From positions 1,364,001 through 1,428,000 of the forward strand of contig NZ_CP162101.1 in assembly GCF_040869035.1 (NCBI RefSeq): 64,000 nucleotides of DNA, given 5' to 3'. The position numbers and the translations under genes are program-made. Each line of letters begins with the position of its first letter. Position 1 is the first letter of the stretch. The stretch is from Vibrio sp. NTOU-M3. GTDB lineage: Bacteria > Pseudomonadota > Gammaproteobacteria > Enterobacterales > Vibrionaceae. Below the pieces are notes generated by a model. That model was not told the DNA's origin, ran no database searches, and worked only from the letters and a program-made list of their open reading frames with translations. Shown here in pieces: positions 9,080 through 17,340 of this stretch.

Positions 9080-9346
9080 TTATTGCTCAGTTTGTTCTTC
9101 TTGCTTGTGGTTATTACGGTAATATTCCCACTGTTCGATTTTGTCTTCTTCAGAAAATACACAATACGTTGTACGTTCATTGTTTTCTGTTACGGTCTCA
9201 AGTTCACCGCCTTGCTGCACACAGTAAACTGCGGCAGGGTTAGCCATCGAGGTGTAATCTTTTACTTCGTACTCATCTGGCTCGTTAGCGCAACCTGTCA
9301 AAACTGTTACTGCCCCTACTGCTGCAAACAGAAAAGCTTTTTTCAT
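9080..9346 (-). CDS. DUF333-family lipoprotein
   Basis: An 88-residue outer-envelope lipoprotein. The start at 9346 has a GGAG ribosome site and gives a short signal peptide that ends in the lipobox LTGC near residue 19. The mature part carries the DUF333 pattern (MANPAAVYCVQQGGELE, then a YCVFSEEDKIEQWEYYR segment), in which a Cys pair and the Gly-Gly turn are conserved. The family is often labelled putative hemolysin without evidence; no such role is claimed. A longer frame upstream to 9409 would hide the signal peptide and is rejected. Confidence 0.85.
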   Translation of the reverse strand: MKKAFLFAAVGAVTVLTGCANEPDEYEVKDYTSMANPAAVYCVQQGGELETVTENNERTTYCVFSEEDKIEQWEYYRNNHKQEEQTEQ

Positions 9347-9559
9347 TTTAAATCTCCGACTTAGCTCAATTAGTAGCATAAGAATTATAGAAGAATGGTG
9401 AAAAAACATTGTCTTAAGTTTGTTAAAAGATCGATGCTGACTAAAATTAGAACTAAGGGTTAGTGCTATTGATTGAAAGCGCAGAAAAATCTAAAACAAA
9501 AAGATGAGATGAGCCATCTGCCATTAGAGTAGAATGGCGTACAGCAAAGGGTGTATAGC

Positions 9560-10492
9560 ATGTCAGAAAAGAAATTTCGTCTGGTTACTCGCAGCGATTT
9601 TGACGGTCTCGTTTGCGCGGTATTGTTGAAGCAACTTGATTTGATAGAGGATATCAAGTTTGTACACCCCAAGGATATGCAAGATGGAAAAATAGAAATC
9701 ACCTCAAATGACATTGTCACCAATCTCCCATACGTTCCTCTGGCCTATATGGTTTTTGATCACCACTTATCAGAGCTACTTCGTAATAAAGAAGGCCATA
9801 AAAACCACATTATCGATCCTGACGCACCTTCTGCTGCGCGTGTTGTATGGGAGTACTATGGTGGTACTGACACATTTCCTGCCGATTGGCATGAAATGAT
9901 GGAAGCGGTTGATAAGGGAGATTCCGCACAGTTCAACCGTGATGAAGTACTCGATTCAACGGGATGGAATTTACTCAATTTCTTAATGGATGCCAGAACA
10001 GGCTTAGGACGTTTTCGTGAATTCCGTATTTCTAATTACAGCTTGATGATGGATTTAATTGATTATTGTAAAAACCATACCATTGAAGAAATTCTGCAAC
10101 TGCCTGATGTCAAAGAGCGGATCGAATTGTATCGCGAGCACGAGAACAAATTTAAAGATCAAATTCTGCGCTGCGGTACAGTTTACGATAACTTGGTGGT
10201 ACTGGATCTTACCGGGGAAGAGGTTATTTTTGCAGGCAATCGCTTTATTATTTATGCCTTGTTTCCTCAGTGTAATATTTCCATTCATAAGCTCTGGGGC
10301 TTTCAAAAGCAGAATATTGTCTTCGCTACGGGGAAATCAATTTTTGACCGTAGTTCTCGGACCAATGTTGGCGAACTGATGTTGAAATTTGGCGGAGGAG
10401 GTCACAAAGCAGCAGGAACCTGCCAAATAGCAACAGATAATGCAGATGAAGTGCTTGCGGCGCTAATTTCACAAATTAATTCTGATGGTTAA
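9560..10492 (+). CDS. DHH-family phosphoesterase
   Basis: The protein begins with the DHH signature set: TRSDFDGLVCA (motif I, Asp pair), then VFDHHLSE (the DHH triad, about residue 70), and ends with the DHHA1-type GGGGHKAAGTC near residue 285. These are metal-dependent phosphoesterases that act on nanoRNA, cyclic dinucleotide products or polyphosphate; this subgroup of about 310 residues is labelled exopolyphosphatase-like, but the substrate is not known. AAAGG lies nine bases before ATG 9560; the in-frame GTG at 9551 abuts the ribosome site and is not used. It is followed by a terminator shared with the convergent GGDEF gene. Confidence 0.8.
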   Translation: MSEKKFRLVTRSDFDGLVCAVLLKQLDLIEDIKFVHPKDMQDGKIEITSNDIVTNLPYVPLAYMVFDHHLSELLRNKEGHKNHIIDPDAPSAARVVWEYYGGTDTFPADWHEMMEAVDKGDSAQFNRDEVLDSTGWNLLNFLMDARTGLGRFREFRISNYSLMMDLIDYCKNHTIEEILQLPDVKERIELYREHENKFKDQILRCGTVYDNLVVLDLTGEEVIFAGNRFIIYALFPQCNISIHKLWGFQKQNIVFATGKSIFDRSSRTNVGELMLKFGGGGHKAAGTCQIATDNADEVLAALISQINSDG

Positions 10493-10522
10493 CAAGATTC
10501 CGAAAAAAATAACCATATATGA

Positions 10523-10554
10523 AAAAAGAGCCCCTGTTCTCAGGGGCTCTTTTT
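10523..10554. terminator. Bidirectional terminator, DHH gene and GGDEF gene
   Basis: A long stem AAAAAGAGCCCCTG / CAGGGGCTCTTTTT with a four-base loop lies between two convergent genes; its right arm touches the stop codon of the GGDEF gene. Confidence 0.9.
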
Positions 10555-11569
10555 ATAGTGGCATAACACGGTTTCGTCCAAGCTCTTTGGCTTCGTAGAG
10601 GAGTTTATCTGCTCTATCCACTAGGTCGTTGGCAGAGTCTCCCGGTTGGAGCTCAGAAACGCCAAAACTGGCCGTAATGTTGCCGACCTGTTGTCCGGTT
10701 CTGCGATCTTTTATCGATAGCTTCTCAATGGTTCGACGAAGAGAGTCTGCAAACTGGCGTGCAATACGCAGGGATTTATTTGGAACAATGATAGCGAACT
10801 CCTCACCGCCATAACGATAAGCAGTGGCGCCTTCGCGACAGCTAAGCTGTAACCGCTTCGCTATTCCCTTGATCACCGCGTCGCCAAATAAGTGACCATA
10901 ATTGTCGTTATATGACTTGAAATGGTCTATATCGAGAAGAATCAGGCTGACCTTTCGCTCTGCTGCGCAGAGGGTGAATAAGTCGTCATCAAAAGCTCTT
11001 CGATTATATAAGCTAGACAAGCTGTCGAATAAGGCATCTTTTTGGACTTCTGCTAATTGCTCTTTTAGGCGTGATATCTCATCACTTGCCGTCGTCAGTT
11101 GATTGTTGAGAAAACGAGTTGAGTGTCGAATATCGCGTGACTCTGAGACAAGCTGGCGAACCACCGCCATGACTTCGTCGATCGACATCCCTTCGTCTTC
11201 AACCCGCTCTAAGCTGGTGAAACTCTTATCGATCATTTCAGAAAATTGGCATGTATCCGTGAGGGTATCATTCATAGAGCTTGAAACTTCGCCGAGTAGG
11301 ATTTCTAAGTTTGCTCTAAGATCGCTGATGTCAGTTTCTGAGCGGCTAGCGATGTGGTTAAGGTAGAGTTGCTTGGAGGTCGCAGGAGGGCAAAGACCGT
11401 AATCTTCGATAACGGCGTCCATCTCTTTATTTAGTTTAGGAATGACGTTGTCCACGTAGGTATACCAAAGCGCGTAGTTTGCGGGCGTGGCTGCTACGTG
11501 GTTTTTCATCATTAGTGGGACGGCTTTCTTTAGGTTAGCTGTCGATTTTTTAAAGTCGTCGTCTGTCAT
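10553..11569 (-). CDS. GGDEF-domain diguanylate cyclase
   Basis: A cytoplasmic protein of 338 residues that should make c-di-GMP from two GTP. The N-terminal 160 residues are helical with no membrane segment; a coiled coil around residues 140-170 (TRFLNNQLTTASDEISRLKEQLAE) leads into the GGDEF domain. The active site reads RYGGEEF, a functional variant, and LILLDIDHFKSYND supplies the metal-binding Asp region. The product-inhibition site five residues upstream reads REGA rather than RxxD, so feedback by c-di-GMP is probably weak. The N-terminal sensory signal is unknown. It is a single gene. Confidence 0.9.
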   Translation of the reverse strand: MTDDDFKKSTANLKKAVPLMMKNHVAATPANYALWYTYVDNVIPKLNKEMDAVIEDYGLCPPATSKQLYLNHIASRSETDISDLRANLEILLGEVSSSMNDTLTDTCQFSEMIDKSFTSLERVEDEGMSIDEVMAVVRQLVSESRDIRHSTRFLNNQLTTASDEISRLKEQLAEVQKDALFDSLSSLYNRRAFDDDLFTLCAAERKVSLILLDIDHFKSYNDNYGHLFGDAVIKGIAKRLQLSCREGATAYRYGGEEFAIIVPNKSLRIARQFADSLRRTIEKLSIKDRRTGQQVGNITASFGVSELQPGDSANDLVDRADKLLYEAKELGRNRVMPL

Positions 11570-11777
11570 GAAGTTCGTTTTTAAAGCTCAGTCAACGTTA
11601 ATTATCTTTAAGATTAGCGGATATTGGCTTTTGTTGCTCCATAAAAAGTCGAATTTCTTAACTAATGTATTAATTTTTTAAACTGAGCGCACATATCTTA
11701 GTCACTATTGGCTAATAAATAATCTTTCTATATTTATTAAGGAGTTAGACAATAATGATATTTCAGAAAAATGTGTA

Positions 11778-12662
11778 TTAAGCCGTCGTAGTTTTGCGCA
11801 TTTTGATGACCGCAATAAGCTGAGGTGTTAAAGACATCAAAATCATGGCCAGCATTAACGCATATTGGTGGCTGCTGTATGACTCGTTTAATAACACCAG
11901 ACCAAACACAATTCCGGCGATTGGATTAGCAATACCGCCAAATGTAAAATCGACCACAGACATTCGTTGTAATAACCATACGTACAAGCCATAACCTAAT
12001 GCTGTGTTAAGAAGAATGACCCACCCAAGGCCAAGTGCATTCAATTGGTTAAAACTGTGCCATGTATTGATGTACTGTTCTGGTGAAATAAAGGCTTGCA
12101 CTGTGCTAACGCAGGCGAGTATTGCTCCACCAAAGATCAATTGCCATGTTAAAACCTTCCACCAATGCAACTTGCTTCCTAAAGATTTAGTGATTGTGCT
12201 CCCCACGATAATGCACATGATTGCTGCAAGCATAGCGATCAATCCAAACACACTTAATGTCATGGATGCTGGATTAAATAATGTATAAGCAAGAGCGATA
12301 AGCGCTAGGCCGCTCACCCCTTGGATCAGATTTGGTGTTTGCTTGCTGTATAACCAGTGAAATAGCATCGCAAATACGGGTACAGAAACCATACCAACAC
12401 CTGAGACGGCAGAAGGCAGAGTCATGGCCATAACAAATATCAAACTGAAAAATAGCGCAATGTTTACGGCCCCAAGGACAAACAAGATCTTGAGTTCCGA
12501 TTTTTTTGGTAGCGTCGGCTTTAACATGAGTAATAACAAGCCAGCAGGAAGTGCGCGCAACGCGCCAAGTAGTATAGGAGGCCAGTCTGGAAGTGTGAAC
12601 TTCGTAACAGCGTATGTGCTACCCCAAAAGAAAGCGGGGATCATGGCTAAAAGTATATTCAT
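11778..12662 (-). CDS. EamA-family (DMT) exporter
   Basis: Inner-membrane protein of 294 residues with ten predicted helices in two EamA repeats (about residues 1-130 and 140-285). The first helix carries FFWGSTYAVTKF, the usual EamA opening. Members export amino acids, metabolites or drugs; the substrate here is unknown. It is divergent from a MarR gene, and a 14-bp dyad of the same type as the MarR-side dyad lies one base upstream of its start codon, where a ribosome site would be expected. This makes repression of the exporter by the MarR protein likely. Confidence 0.85.
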   Translation of the reverse strand: MNILLAMIPAFFWGSTYAVTKFTLPDWPPILLGALRALPAGLLLLMLKPTLPKKSELKILFVLGAVNIALFFSLIFVMAMTLPSAVSGVGMVSVPVFAMLFHWLYSKQTPNLIQGVSGLALIALAYTLFNPASMTLSVFGLIAMLAAIMCIIVGSTITKSLGSKLHWWKVLTWQLIFGGAILACVSTVQAFISPEQYINTWHSFNQLNALGLGWVILLNTALGYGLYVWLLQRMSVVDFTFGGIANPIAGIVFGLVLLNESYSSHQYALMLAMILMSLTPQLIAVIKMRKTTTA

Positions 12663-12663
12663 A

Positions 12664-12677
12664 TAAAGTATCTTTAC
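12664..12677. promoter_or_regulatory. MarR operator candidate 1 (exporter side)
   Basis: TAAAG-TAT-CTTTA(C) is an inverted repeat with a three-base spacer, next to the start codon of the exporter. The same motif recurs 55 bases away next to the MarR gene. Confidence 0.6.
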
Positions 12678-12718
12678 ATAGAGATAATAAGTGTAATGTA
12701 ATTGCTATGTTGTTCGGT

Positions 12719-12733
12719 GTAAAGTATCTTTAC
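12719..12733. promoter_or_regulatory. MarR operator candidate 2 (regulator side)
   Basis: GTAAAG-TAT-CTTTAC is a perfect six-base-arm dyad, identical in its 13-base core to the site at 12664. It lies 37 bases before the MarR start, in the right place for autoregulation. Confidence 0.6.
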
Positions 12734-12769
12734 GTCAAAATATATTGCTGATTGTATTTAGAGAACGAA

Positions 12770-13255
12770 ATGGATGCGATAAAAAAAGTGACAAATCAGT
12801 GGGCATTAGAAAAGCCTGAGTTAGAGACTGAACCCATGGCAATCATGGGCAGGATGATGCGGTTAGCAAAGCATCTTGAAGGAGAGGTTTCAGAGCTTCA
12901 TCGTCAATATGACCTTAAAATGGGGGAATTTGATGTATTAGCAACATTAAGGAGAAGTGGTGAACCTTATGCGCTGACGCCTTCTGAATTATTGTCTTCT
13001 TTAATGCTTACATCAGGAGCGATGACTAATCGACTCGACAAGTTAGAAGCTAAGGGTTTGATCGCAAGACAACATAACCAAGAAGACCGCAGAAGCGTCA
13101 CTGTTGCTCTAACTGAAAAGGGCTTTACATTAATCGATTCTTTAATTTGTAAACATGTGGCTAAGCAACAAGAATTGGTCAGAAGTTTGAATGGAGCTCA
13201 GCGAACGGAACTCAACAAGCTGTTAAAATATTGGTTAGCTCAATTTGAAGGATAA
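12770..13255 (+). CDS. MarR-family regulator
   Basis: A 161-residue winged-helix regulator. The DNA-binding region runs from LKMGEFDVLATLRR to the wing RQHNQEDRRSVTVALTEKG (about residues 45-115), where DRRS is the usual MarR wing motif. The recognition helix is in SSLMLTSGAMTNRLDKLEAKG. ATG 12770 is preferred over the in-frame TTG at 12752. The gene is divergent from an EamA exporter with two identical dyads between them, and is followed 11 bases later by a YjbR-family gene, so the two probably share a transcript. Confidence 0.85.
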   Translation: MDAIKKVTNQWALEKPELETEPMAIMGRMMRLAKHLEGEVSELHRQYDLKMGEFDVLATLRRSGEPYALTPSELLSSLMLTSGAMTNRLDKLEAKGLIARQHNQEDRRSVTVALTEKGFTLIDSLICKHVAKQQELVRSLNGAQRTELNKLLKYWLAQFEG

Positions 13256-13266
13256 GGTACATAAGT

Positions 13267-13620
13267 ATGGATATAGCCCAACTAGAGTCACATCTAAATA
13301 CCTATACAGCTGCTGAAGGAAGCTATCCATTTGGTCCAGAAGCGCTGGTCTTTAAAGTAAAAGATAAGATGTTTGCCATATTGGCGGAAAGAGAAGGGCG
13401 GCAATACGTCACGGTTAAAGGCCTGCCAGAAGACAATGAAATCATGGCTTCTCAGTTTGCTGATATCACTCCTGGGTACCATACCAATAAACGACACTGG
13501 ATCACGATTTATTTTGGTGGTGACGTTGAAGATAGCCTTGTTTATGAATTGTGTGAGCGATCTTATAAGCTAGTAGTCAGTAAACTCAAAAAAGCGGACC
13601 GTTGTGAACTTGGCCTGTAG
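13267..13620 (+). CDS. MmcQ/YjbR-family protein
   Basis: A 117-residue protein with the YjbR layout: an N-terminal helix, FKVKDKMFAILAERE (strand pair), then the PGYHTNKRHWITIYF block in which the Lys-(His/Arg)-Trp is the family signature, and a C-terminal DSLVYELCERSYKLVVSKL helix. The family has a CyaY-like double-stranded-DNA-binding fold by structure, but its role is unknown. It lies directly downstream of the MarR gene and is presumably expressed with it. The length is normal for the family. Confidence 0.85.
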   Translation: MDIAQLESHLNTYTAAEGSYPFGPEALVFKVKDKMFAILAEREGRQYVTVKGLPEDNEIMASQFADITPGYHTNKRHWITIYFGGDVEDSLVYELCERSYKLVVSKLKKADRCELGL

Positions 13621-13644
13621 AATTAATAGAGCGCAGAACTAAGG

Positions 13645-13674
13645 TTTTAAAAAGCCACCAAATAAAGGCGGCTT
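13645..13674 (-). terminator. Terminator of pyrC
   Basis: On the minus strand AAGCCGCC and GGTGGCTT pair over eight bases with one G-T wobble and a seven-base loop, followed by TTTTTAAAA. It lies 20 bases after the pyrC stop. Confidence 0.7.
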
Positions 13675-13694
13675 GTGTATTCTTAGGAAACAGA

Positions 13695-14723
13695 TCAGCT
13701 GACTGTCCAGCTGATAGTTTCACCAGCTCGGATTGGAACAACGATATCTTGACCAAAAGGCATGGTTTCAGGAACTGACCAAGTCTCTTTGGTCAATGTT
13801 ACAGTGTCTGAGTTTCTTGGTACGCCATAAAAATCAGGTCCATTATGGCTAGCAAACGCTTCTAGGAGCTCAAGCTTACCCTCTTGCTCAAATACTTCTG
13901 CATAGAGCTCTAGTGCCGCATGAGCAGTATATGATCCCGCGCACCCACATGCTGCTTCTTTCATTCCTTTTGCGTGTGGTGCTGAATCTGTTCCTAAGAA
14001 GAATTTTTTGCTTCCACTTGTGGCTGCTTCAACTAGAGCTTTTTGATGCGTGTTGCGCTTCAAAATTGGTAAGCAGTAAAAATGAGGTTTGATCCCGCCC
14101 ACGAGCATGTGGTTACGGTTGTACATCAGGTGGTGAGCCGTAATGGTTGCCGCTACATTCTCATTTGCATTCTTTACGAATTCTGCAGCGTCGGCTGTGG
14201 TGATGTGTTCAAGTACGATTTTAAGATTAGGAAAATCGTTTACGATAGGGGCAAGTACGTTATCTAAGAAAGCTTTCTCACGGTCAAAGATATCAACATC
14301 GTGTGTGGTCACTTCACCATGAACCAGCAGAAGCATTCCGACTTCCTGCATTGCTTCTAATACGTGATAGATGTTTTTCGCGGAGGTCACACCTGAATCA
14401 GAGTTCGTTGTTGCACCCGCTGGGTAGAGTTTCGCAGCCACTACTTTCCCGGAAGCTTTTGCTTTGCGAATTTCATCTGGAGATGTGTTATCGGTCAGGT
14501 AAAGCGCCATTAAAGGTTCAAACTGAGCAGACGGCTTCTCGGCCATAATACGTTCGCGGTAGGCAAGGGCCATTTCAGTGGTGGTAACAGGTGGGACGGT
14601 GTTTGGCATGATAAGCGCGCGGCCATTATATCGGCTGATGTCGCGAACAGTGTCTGTCAGTACATCGCCATCGCGTAGGTGAACGTGCCAGTCGTCAGGA
14701 CGAGTAATCGTAAGTTGTGTCAT
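13695..14723 (-). CDS. pyrC: Dihydroorotase
   Basis: The third enzyme of de novo pyrimidine synthesis, interconverting carbamoyl-aspartate and dihydroorotate. The 342-residue class II chain is close to the E. coli length. The zinc site is complete: [11 protein letters not shown] (two His, residues about 12-16), the lysine that becomes carbamylated in [16 protein letters not shown], His in LLVHGEV and VLEHITT, and the catalytic Asp in LGTDSAPH. Upstream lies a strong PurR-like box, as in enterobacterial pyrC, which suggests control by purine level. It forms its own unit with a terminator, though the Pmp3-like gene upstream is on the same strand. Confidence 0.95.
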   Translation of the reverse strand: MTQLTITRPDDWHVHLRDGDVLTDTVRDISRYNGRALIMPNTVPPVTTTEMALAYRERIMAEKPSAQFEPLMALYLTDNTSPDEIRKAKASGKVVAAKLYPAGATTNSDSGVTSAKNIYHVLEAMQEVGMLLLVHGEVTTHDVDIFDREKAFLDNVLAPIVNDFPNLKIVLEHITTADAAEFVKNANENVAATITAHHLMYNRNHMLVGGIKPHFYCLPILKRNTHQKALVEAATSGSKKFFLGTDSAPHAKGMKEAACGCAGSYTAHAALELYAEVFEQEGKLELLEAFASHNGPDFYGVPRNSDTVTLTKETWSVPETMPFGQDIVVPIRAGETISWTVS

Positions 14724-14782
14724 TAAATGCTCCCACCATGAGTAATTTGCTGATTGGAGCCTAAGCAGAGCGAAAACTGTTA

Positions 14783-14798
14783 ACGCAAACGCTTACGC
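14783..14798. promoter_or_regulatory. PurR-like operator upstream of pyrC
   Basis: ACGCAAACGCTTACGC matches the enterobacterial PurR consensus at 12 of 14 fixed positions and lies 60 bases before the pyrC start. A weaker copy with the same GCAAACGCTT core lies at 14817-14832. Known PurR control of pyrC in E. coli supports the reading. Confidence 0.6.
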
Positions 14799-14878
14799 TT
14801 AGGCGACAGGATGATAGAGCAAACGCTTTTATATTTCATCCCTTTTTTCTGATTAATCAATCAGGAGCATTTAAGAAT

Positions 14879-15040
14879 CTACTTGTTAAGCGTTAGCCAC
14901 AGTGCGTGGATCATACCTGGAACAAAGAAGAACAGTGTTAAAACTAAGTTGATGATGAAGTCTTTACCAAGACCTTTGTCGATGAACACTGCTAAAGGTG
15001 GAAGAAGCACACATAGAATGATCATGATTAGTTTATTCAT
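14879..15040 (-). CDS. Pmp3/YqaE-family membrane peptide
   Basis: A 53-residue protein with two hydrophobic helices. It shows the UPF0057 (Pmp3/YqaE) pattern: an LLPPLAVFIDKG motif after the first helix, and a second helix ending FFFVPGMIHALWL. These small plasma-membrane proteolipids affect membrane potential and cation or stress tolerance in yeast and plants; the bacterial role is unclear. A TGAGG ribosome site lies before the ATG. It is upstream of pyrC on the same strand with about 155 bases and the PurR-like boxes between them. Confidence 0.85.
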   Translation of the reverse strand: MNKLIMIILCVLLPPLAVFIDKGLGKDFIINLVLTLFFFVPGMIHALWLTLNK

Positions 15041-15248
15041 TAGATTTACCTCAATAATCGAGTCAATAGTTTGTTGTCATTATTTTGACGCACAGTATGG
15101 GCTTTTCATCACATATATTCAAACTTATAAAGTAAACAAATTGTCAATTCTTAGGATTATGAATGGATTACATTCGTTTATGTAAGGTTGCTTATGTAAC
15201 AGTGATGCCAGTATCATCACGCAACGATAACAATAATTAGGAAGAAAA

Positions 15249-17066
15249 ATGTCGGCACCAGCACTTTCCCAAATCAATGTCTTTCCGGTTAAATCCGTTG
15301 GAGGGCTTTCTGTTTCGTCATCATGGGTAGAAAAGCAAGGTTTGGCTTTTGATCGCCGCTTTATGTTAGCGCTTGCGGACGGATCAATGGTGACCGCACG
15401 TAAATATCCGCAAATGGTGACGGTAAACTCATGCTTAGTTGCAGACGGCGTGAGGTTTACAGCTCAAAATCATCCCTCCCTTCATGTGCGATACCAAGAT
15501 TTAAAAATGCAGGAAGCACCAGCGCAGGTGTGGAATGATAACTTCACTGCCTATACAACCACAGATGAAGCGGATGATTGGTTTAGTCGAATCATAGGAC
15601 AAAGAGTCGAACTGCTGTTTTGCGGAGAACAGTCAAATCGTCATCGAGACAAATTAGGTCACAACGTCACTTTTGCCGATGGTTACCCTGTGTTGGTGAT
15701 CTCAGAAGCTTCCTTGGAAGAGTTGAATCGACGTAGTACAGAAAAACATACTATGGATCAATTTAGAACCAATCTGGTTGTTAAGGGGACGAGGGCATTT
15801 GAAGAAGACAGTTGGAAACGTATACGCATTGGTGAGGTGGAGTTTGAGGCTGTTAAACCGTGTGAACGATGCATTTTAACCACAGTGGATGTTGAAACTG
15901 GTAAATTCAGAGAGAGCAAAGAACCATTAAGCACCCTTTCTCAGTTCCGTGCGAATGATAGAGGGGGCGTCTTTTTTGGACAAAACCTTGTGGCACTAAA
16001 CGAAGGCATGATCAAGGCTGGTGACAGCGTAGAAGTGATAGAGTTTAAAGAAAAGGAATATTATCCCGATACTTCGCCTAAGAAGCTCACAATGACTTGT
16101 GTTGAACGTGAGGAAATTGCGCGGGATTTCAATACGTTTTGGCTTGAACCTGAACATGATGAAATGCCTCATTATCTTCCGGGACAACATCTACCTATTG
16201 AAGTTGTTATTGATGGTCAAACGGTTGCTCGCCGTTATACTTTGTCTTCCAGTCCTTCTCGGCCAGGACGACTTGCTATATCAGTTAAACGAGTTGATGG
16301 TGGACGTGTTTCGAATTGGATCAATGATCATTTAGCTGTGGGTGACGTACTGACGACTGAAACACCGGATGGTAGCTTTCATCTCACTGAATCTCATAAT
16401 CAACCTTTACTATTGTTATCTGCGGGAAGTGGTGTGACACCGATGATGTCGATGCTACGTTACTTATCTGATCATAACCAAGTCAATGATGTTGTCTTCT
16501 ATCATCAGTGTCGTTCAGCTGAAGATATCCCTTGTCGAAATGAACTGGAATCGCTTCAACAACAGCATCCCGGGTTGAAACTCTTTATCTCGTTAACACA
16601 GGCTCCAATCGACTGGTTCGGATTAAAGGGCCGTTTGAGCCTATCACACATCAAGCAAATTAAAGGGTTAGAGAAAAGACAAGTATTTGTTTGTGGCCCA
16701 GATGGTTTTATGCAGAAAGCAAAAAACTTACTGCTTAAAAAAGGTTTGCCAGAAGAGCAATACCATCAAGAAGCGTTCGGAGTGGGGCAAGTAACAGTCC
16801 AACCTTTAAAAGAGGTGAGCATTAGTATTAATGGCGCTACATTTATTGGTAATAATCAGACGTCGCTGCTCGAACAGGCAGAGCTGAATGGGGTTGCCAT
16901 TGCTAACAGTTGCCGCGCAGGCTTATGTGGGGTGTGTAAAGTCGTTGTTGAGTCGGGAAAAGTTCACCAGCCAGATGTTCCTGCATTGCAAGATCACGAG
17001 CGTAACAGTGGTGTTGCATTGGCTTGTTGTTGTGTACCTGAAACAGATATTGATGTGATTAGTTGA
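15249..17066 (+). CDS. MOSC - ferredoxin-NAD(P) reductase - [2Fe-2S] ferredoxin fusion
   Basis: A cytoplasmic three-part protein of 605 residues. Residues 1-265 are a YcbX-like MOSC beta-barrel plus MOSC domain (INVFPVKSVGGL at the start; VKPCERCILTTVDVETG with the likely molybdenum-cofactor-linked Cys). Residues about 275-505 are an FNR-type flavin reductase (RRYTLSSSP for FAD, LLSAGSGVTPMMSML for NAD(P), VFVCGPDGFM). The last 90 residues are a plant-type ferredoxin with CRAGLCGVC and a fourth Cys near the end. By analogy with YcbX, such proteins pass electrons to detoxify N-hydroxylated compounds; here donor and reductase are joined in one chain. It has its own terminator. Confidence 0.88.
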   Translation: MSAPALSQINVFPVKSVGGLSVSSSWVEKQGLAFDRRFMLALADGSMVTARKYPQMVTVNSCLVADGVRFTAQNHPSLHVRYQDLKMQEAPAQVWNDNFTAYTTTDEADDWFSRIIGQRVELLFCGEQSNRHRDKLGHNVTFADGYPVLVISEASLEELNRRSTEKHTMDQFRTNLVVKGTRAFEEDSWKRIRIGEVEFEAVKPCERCILTTVDVETGKFRESKEPLSTLSQFRANDRGGVFFGQNLVALNEGMIKAGDSVEVIEFKEKEYYPDTSPKKLTMTCVEREEIARDFNTFWLEPEHDEMPHYLPGQHLPIEVVIDGQTVARRYTLSSSPSRPGRLAISVKRVDGGRVSNWINDHLAVGDVLTTETPDGSFHLTESHNQPLLLLSAGSGVTPMMSMLRYLSDHNQVNDVVFYHQCRSAEDIPCRNELESLQQQHPGLKLFISLTQAPIDWFGLKGRLSLSHIKQIKGLEKRQVFVCGPDGFMQKAKNLLLKKGLPEEQYHQEAFGVGQVTVQPLKEVSISINGATFIGNNQTSLLEQAELNGVAIANSCRAGLCGVCKVVVESGKVHQPDVPALQDHERNSGVALACCCVPETDIDVIS

Positions 17067-17088
17067 ATAATCAGCAGCGGTTTTTTAT

Positions 17089-17119
17089 AAGGCTCGTCAA
17101 TGACGGGCCTTTTATTTTT
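17089..17119 (+). terminator. Terminator of the MOSC-reductase gene
   Basis: AAGGCTCGTCA pairs with TGACGGGCCTT (one G-T wobble) and runs into TTTTATTTTT. A second hairpin, AAAGCCTTC / GAAGGCTTT, follows at 17128-17156. Confidence 0.8.
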
Positions 17120-17202
17120 CCAAAAATAAAGCCTTCCGCATTAGCGTGAAGGCTTTACATGTGGCATTTATATTATTTGCTTTTGAGTGGTTATGCCGGG
17201 CC

Positions 17203-17228
17203 AACTGACGGTTAGTTATCCGTCAGGT
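17203..17228. promoter_or_regulatory. Dyad upstream of the lux box
   Basis: AACTGACGG and CCGTCAGGT form an eight- to nine-pair inverted repeat with an eight-base centre. Its outer bases (AACTG...CAGGT) copy the outer bases of the lux box 31 bases downstream. It may be a second, looser regulator site or an RNA hairpin. Confidence 0.35.
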
Positions 17229-17259
17229 GTTAATGATAAACCAAACAGTAGTCACATAT

Positions 17260-17279
17260 AACTGTCCGATCGAACAGGT
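17260..17279. promoter_or_regulatory. lux box upstream of luxI
   Basis: AACTGTCCGATCGAACAGGT matches the classical Vibrio fischeri lux box at 16 of 20 positions and is a near-perfect dyad (ACTGT...ACAGGT around GATC). It ends 61 bases before the luxI start, so LuxR-signal activation of luxI is the expected autoinduction loop. Confidence 0.8.
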
Positions 17280-17340
17280 TTTTTATCTCAGGCTTGATAC
17301 AATAAGTTACTTCTCCTTTTAACCAATAGGAGAAGTCAAT

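Noticed and set aside
8989..9243. 84-codon open frame on the plus strand
   Set aside because: It lies antisense to the DUF333 lipoprotein, whose signal peptide, lipobox and ribosome site are convincing.
17201..17211. CCAACTGACGG resembling the Qrr small-RNA core
   Set aside because: Only about eleven bases agree; the rest of the conserved Qrr sequence and its terminator are missing. The bases are better explained as one arm of a dyad.
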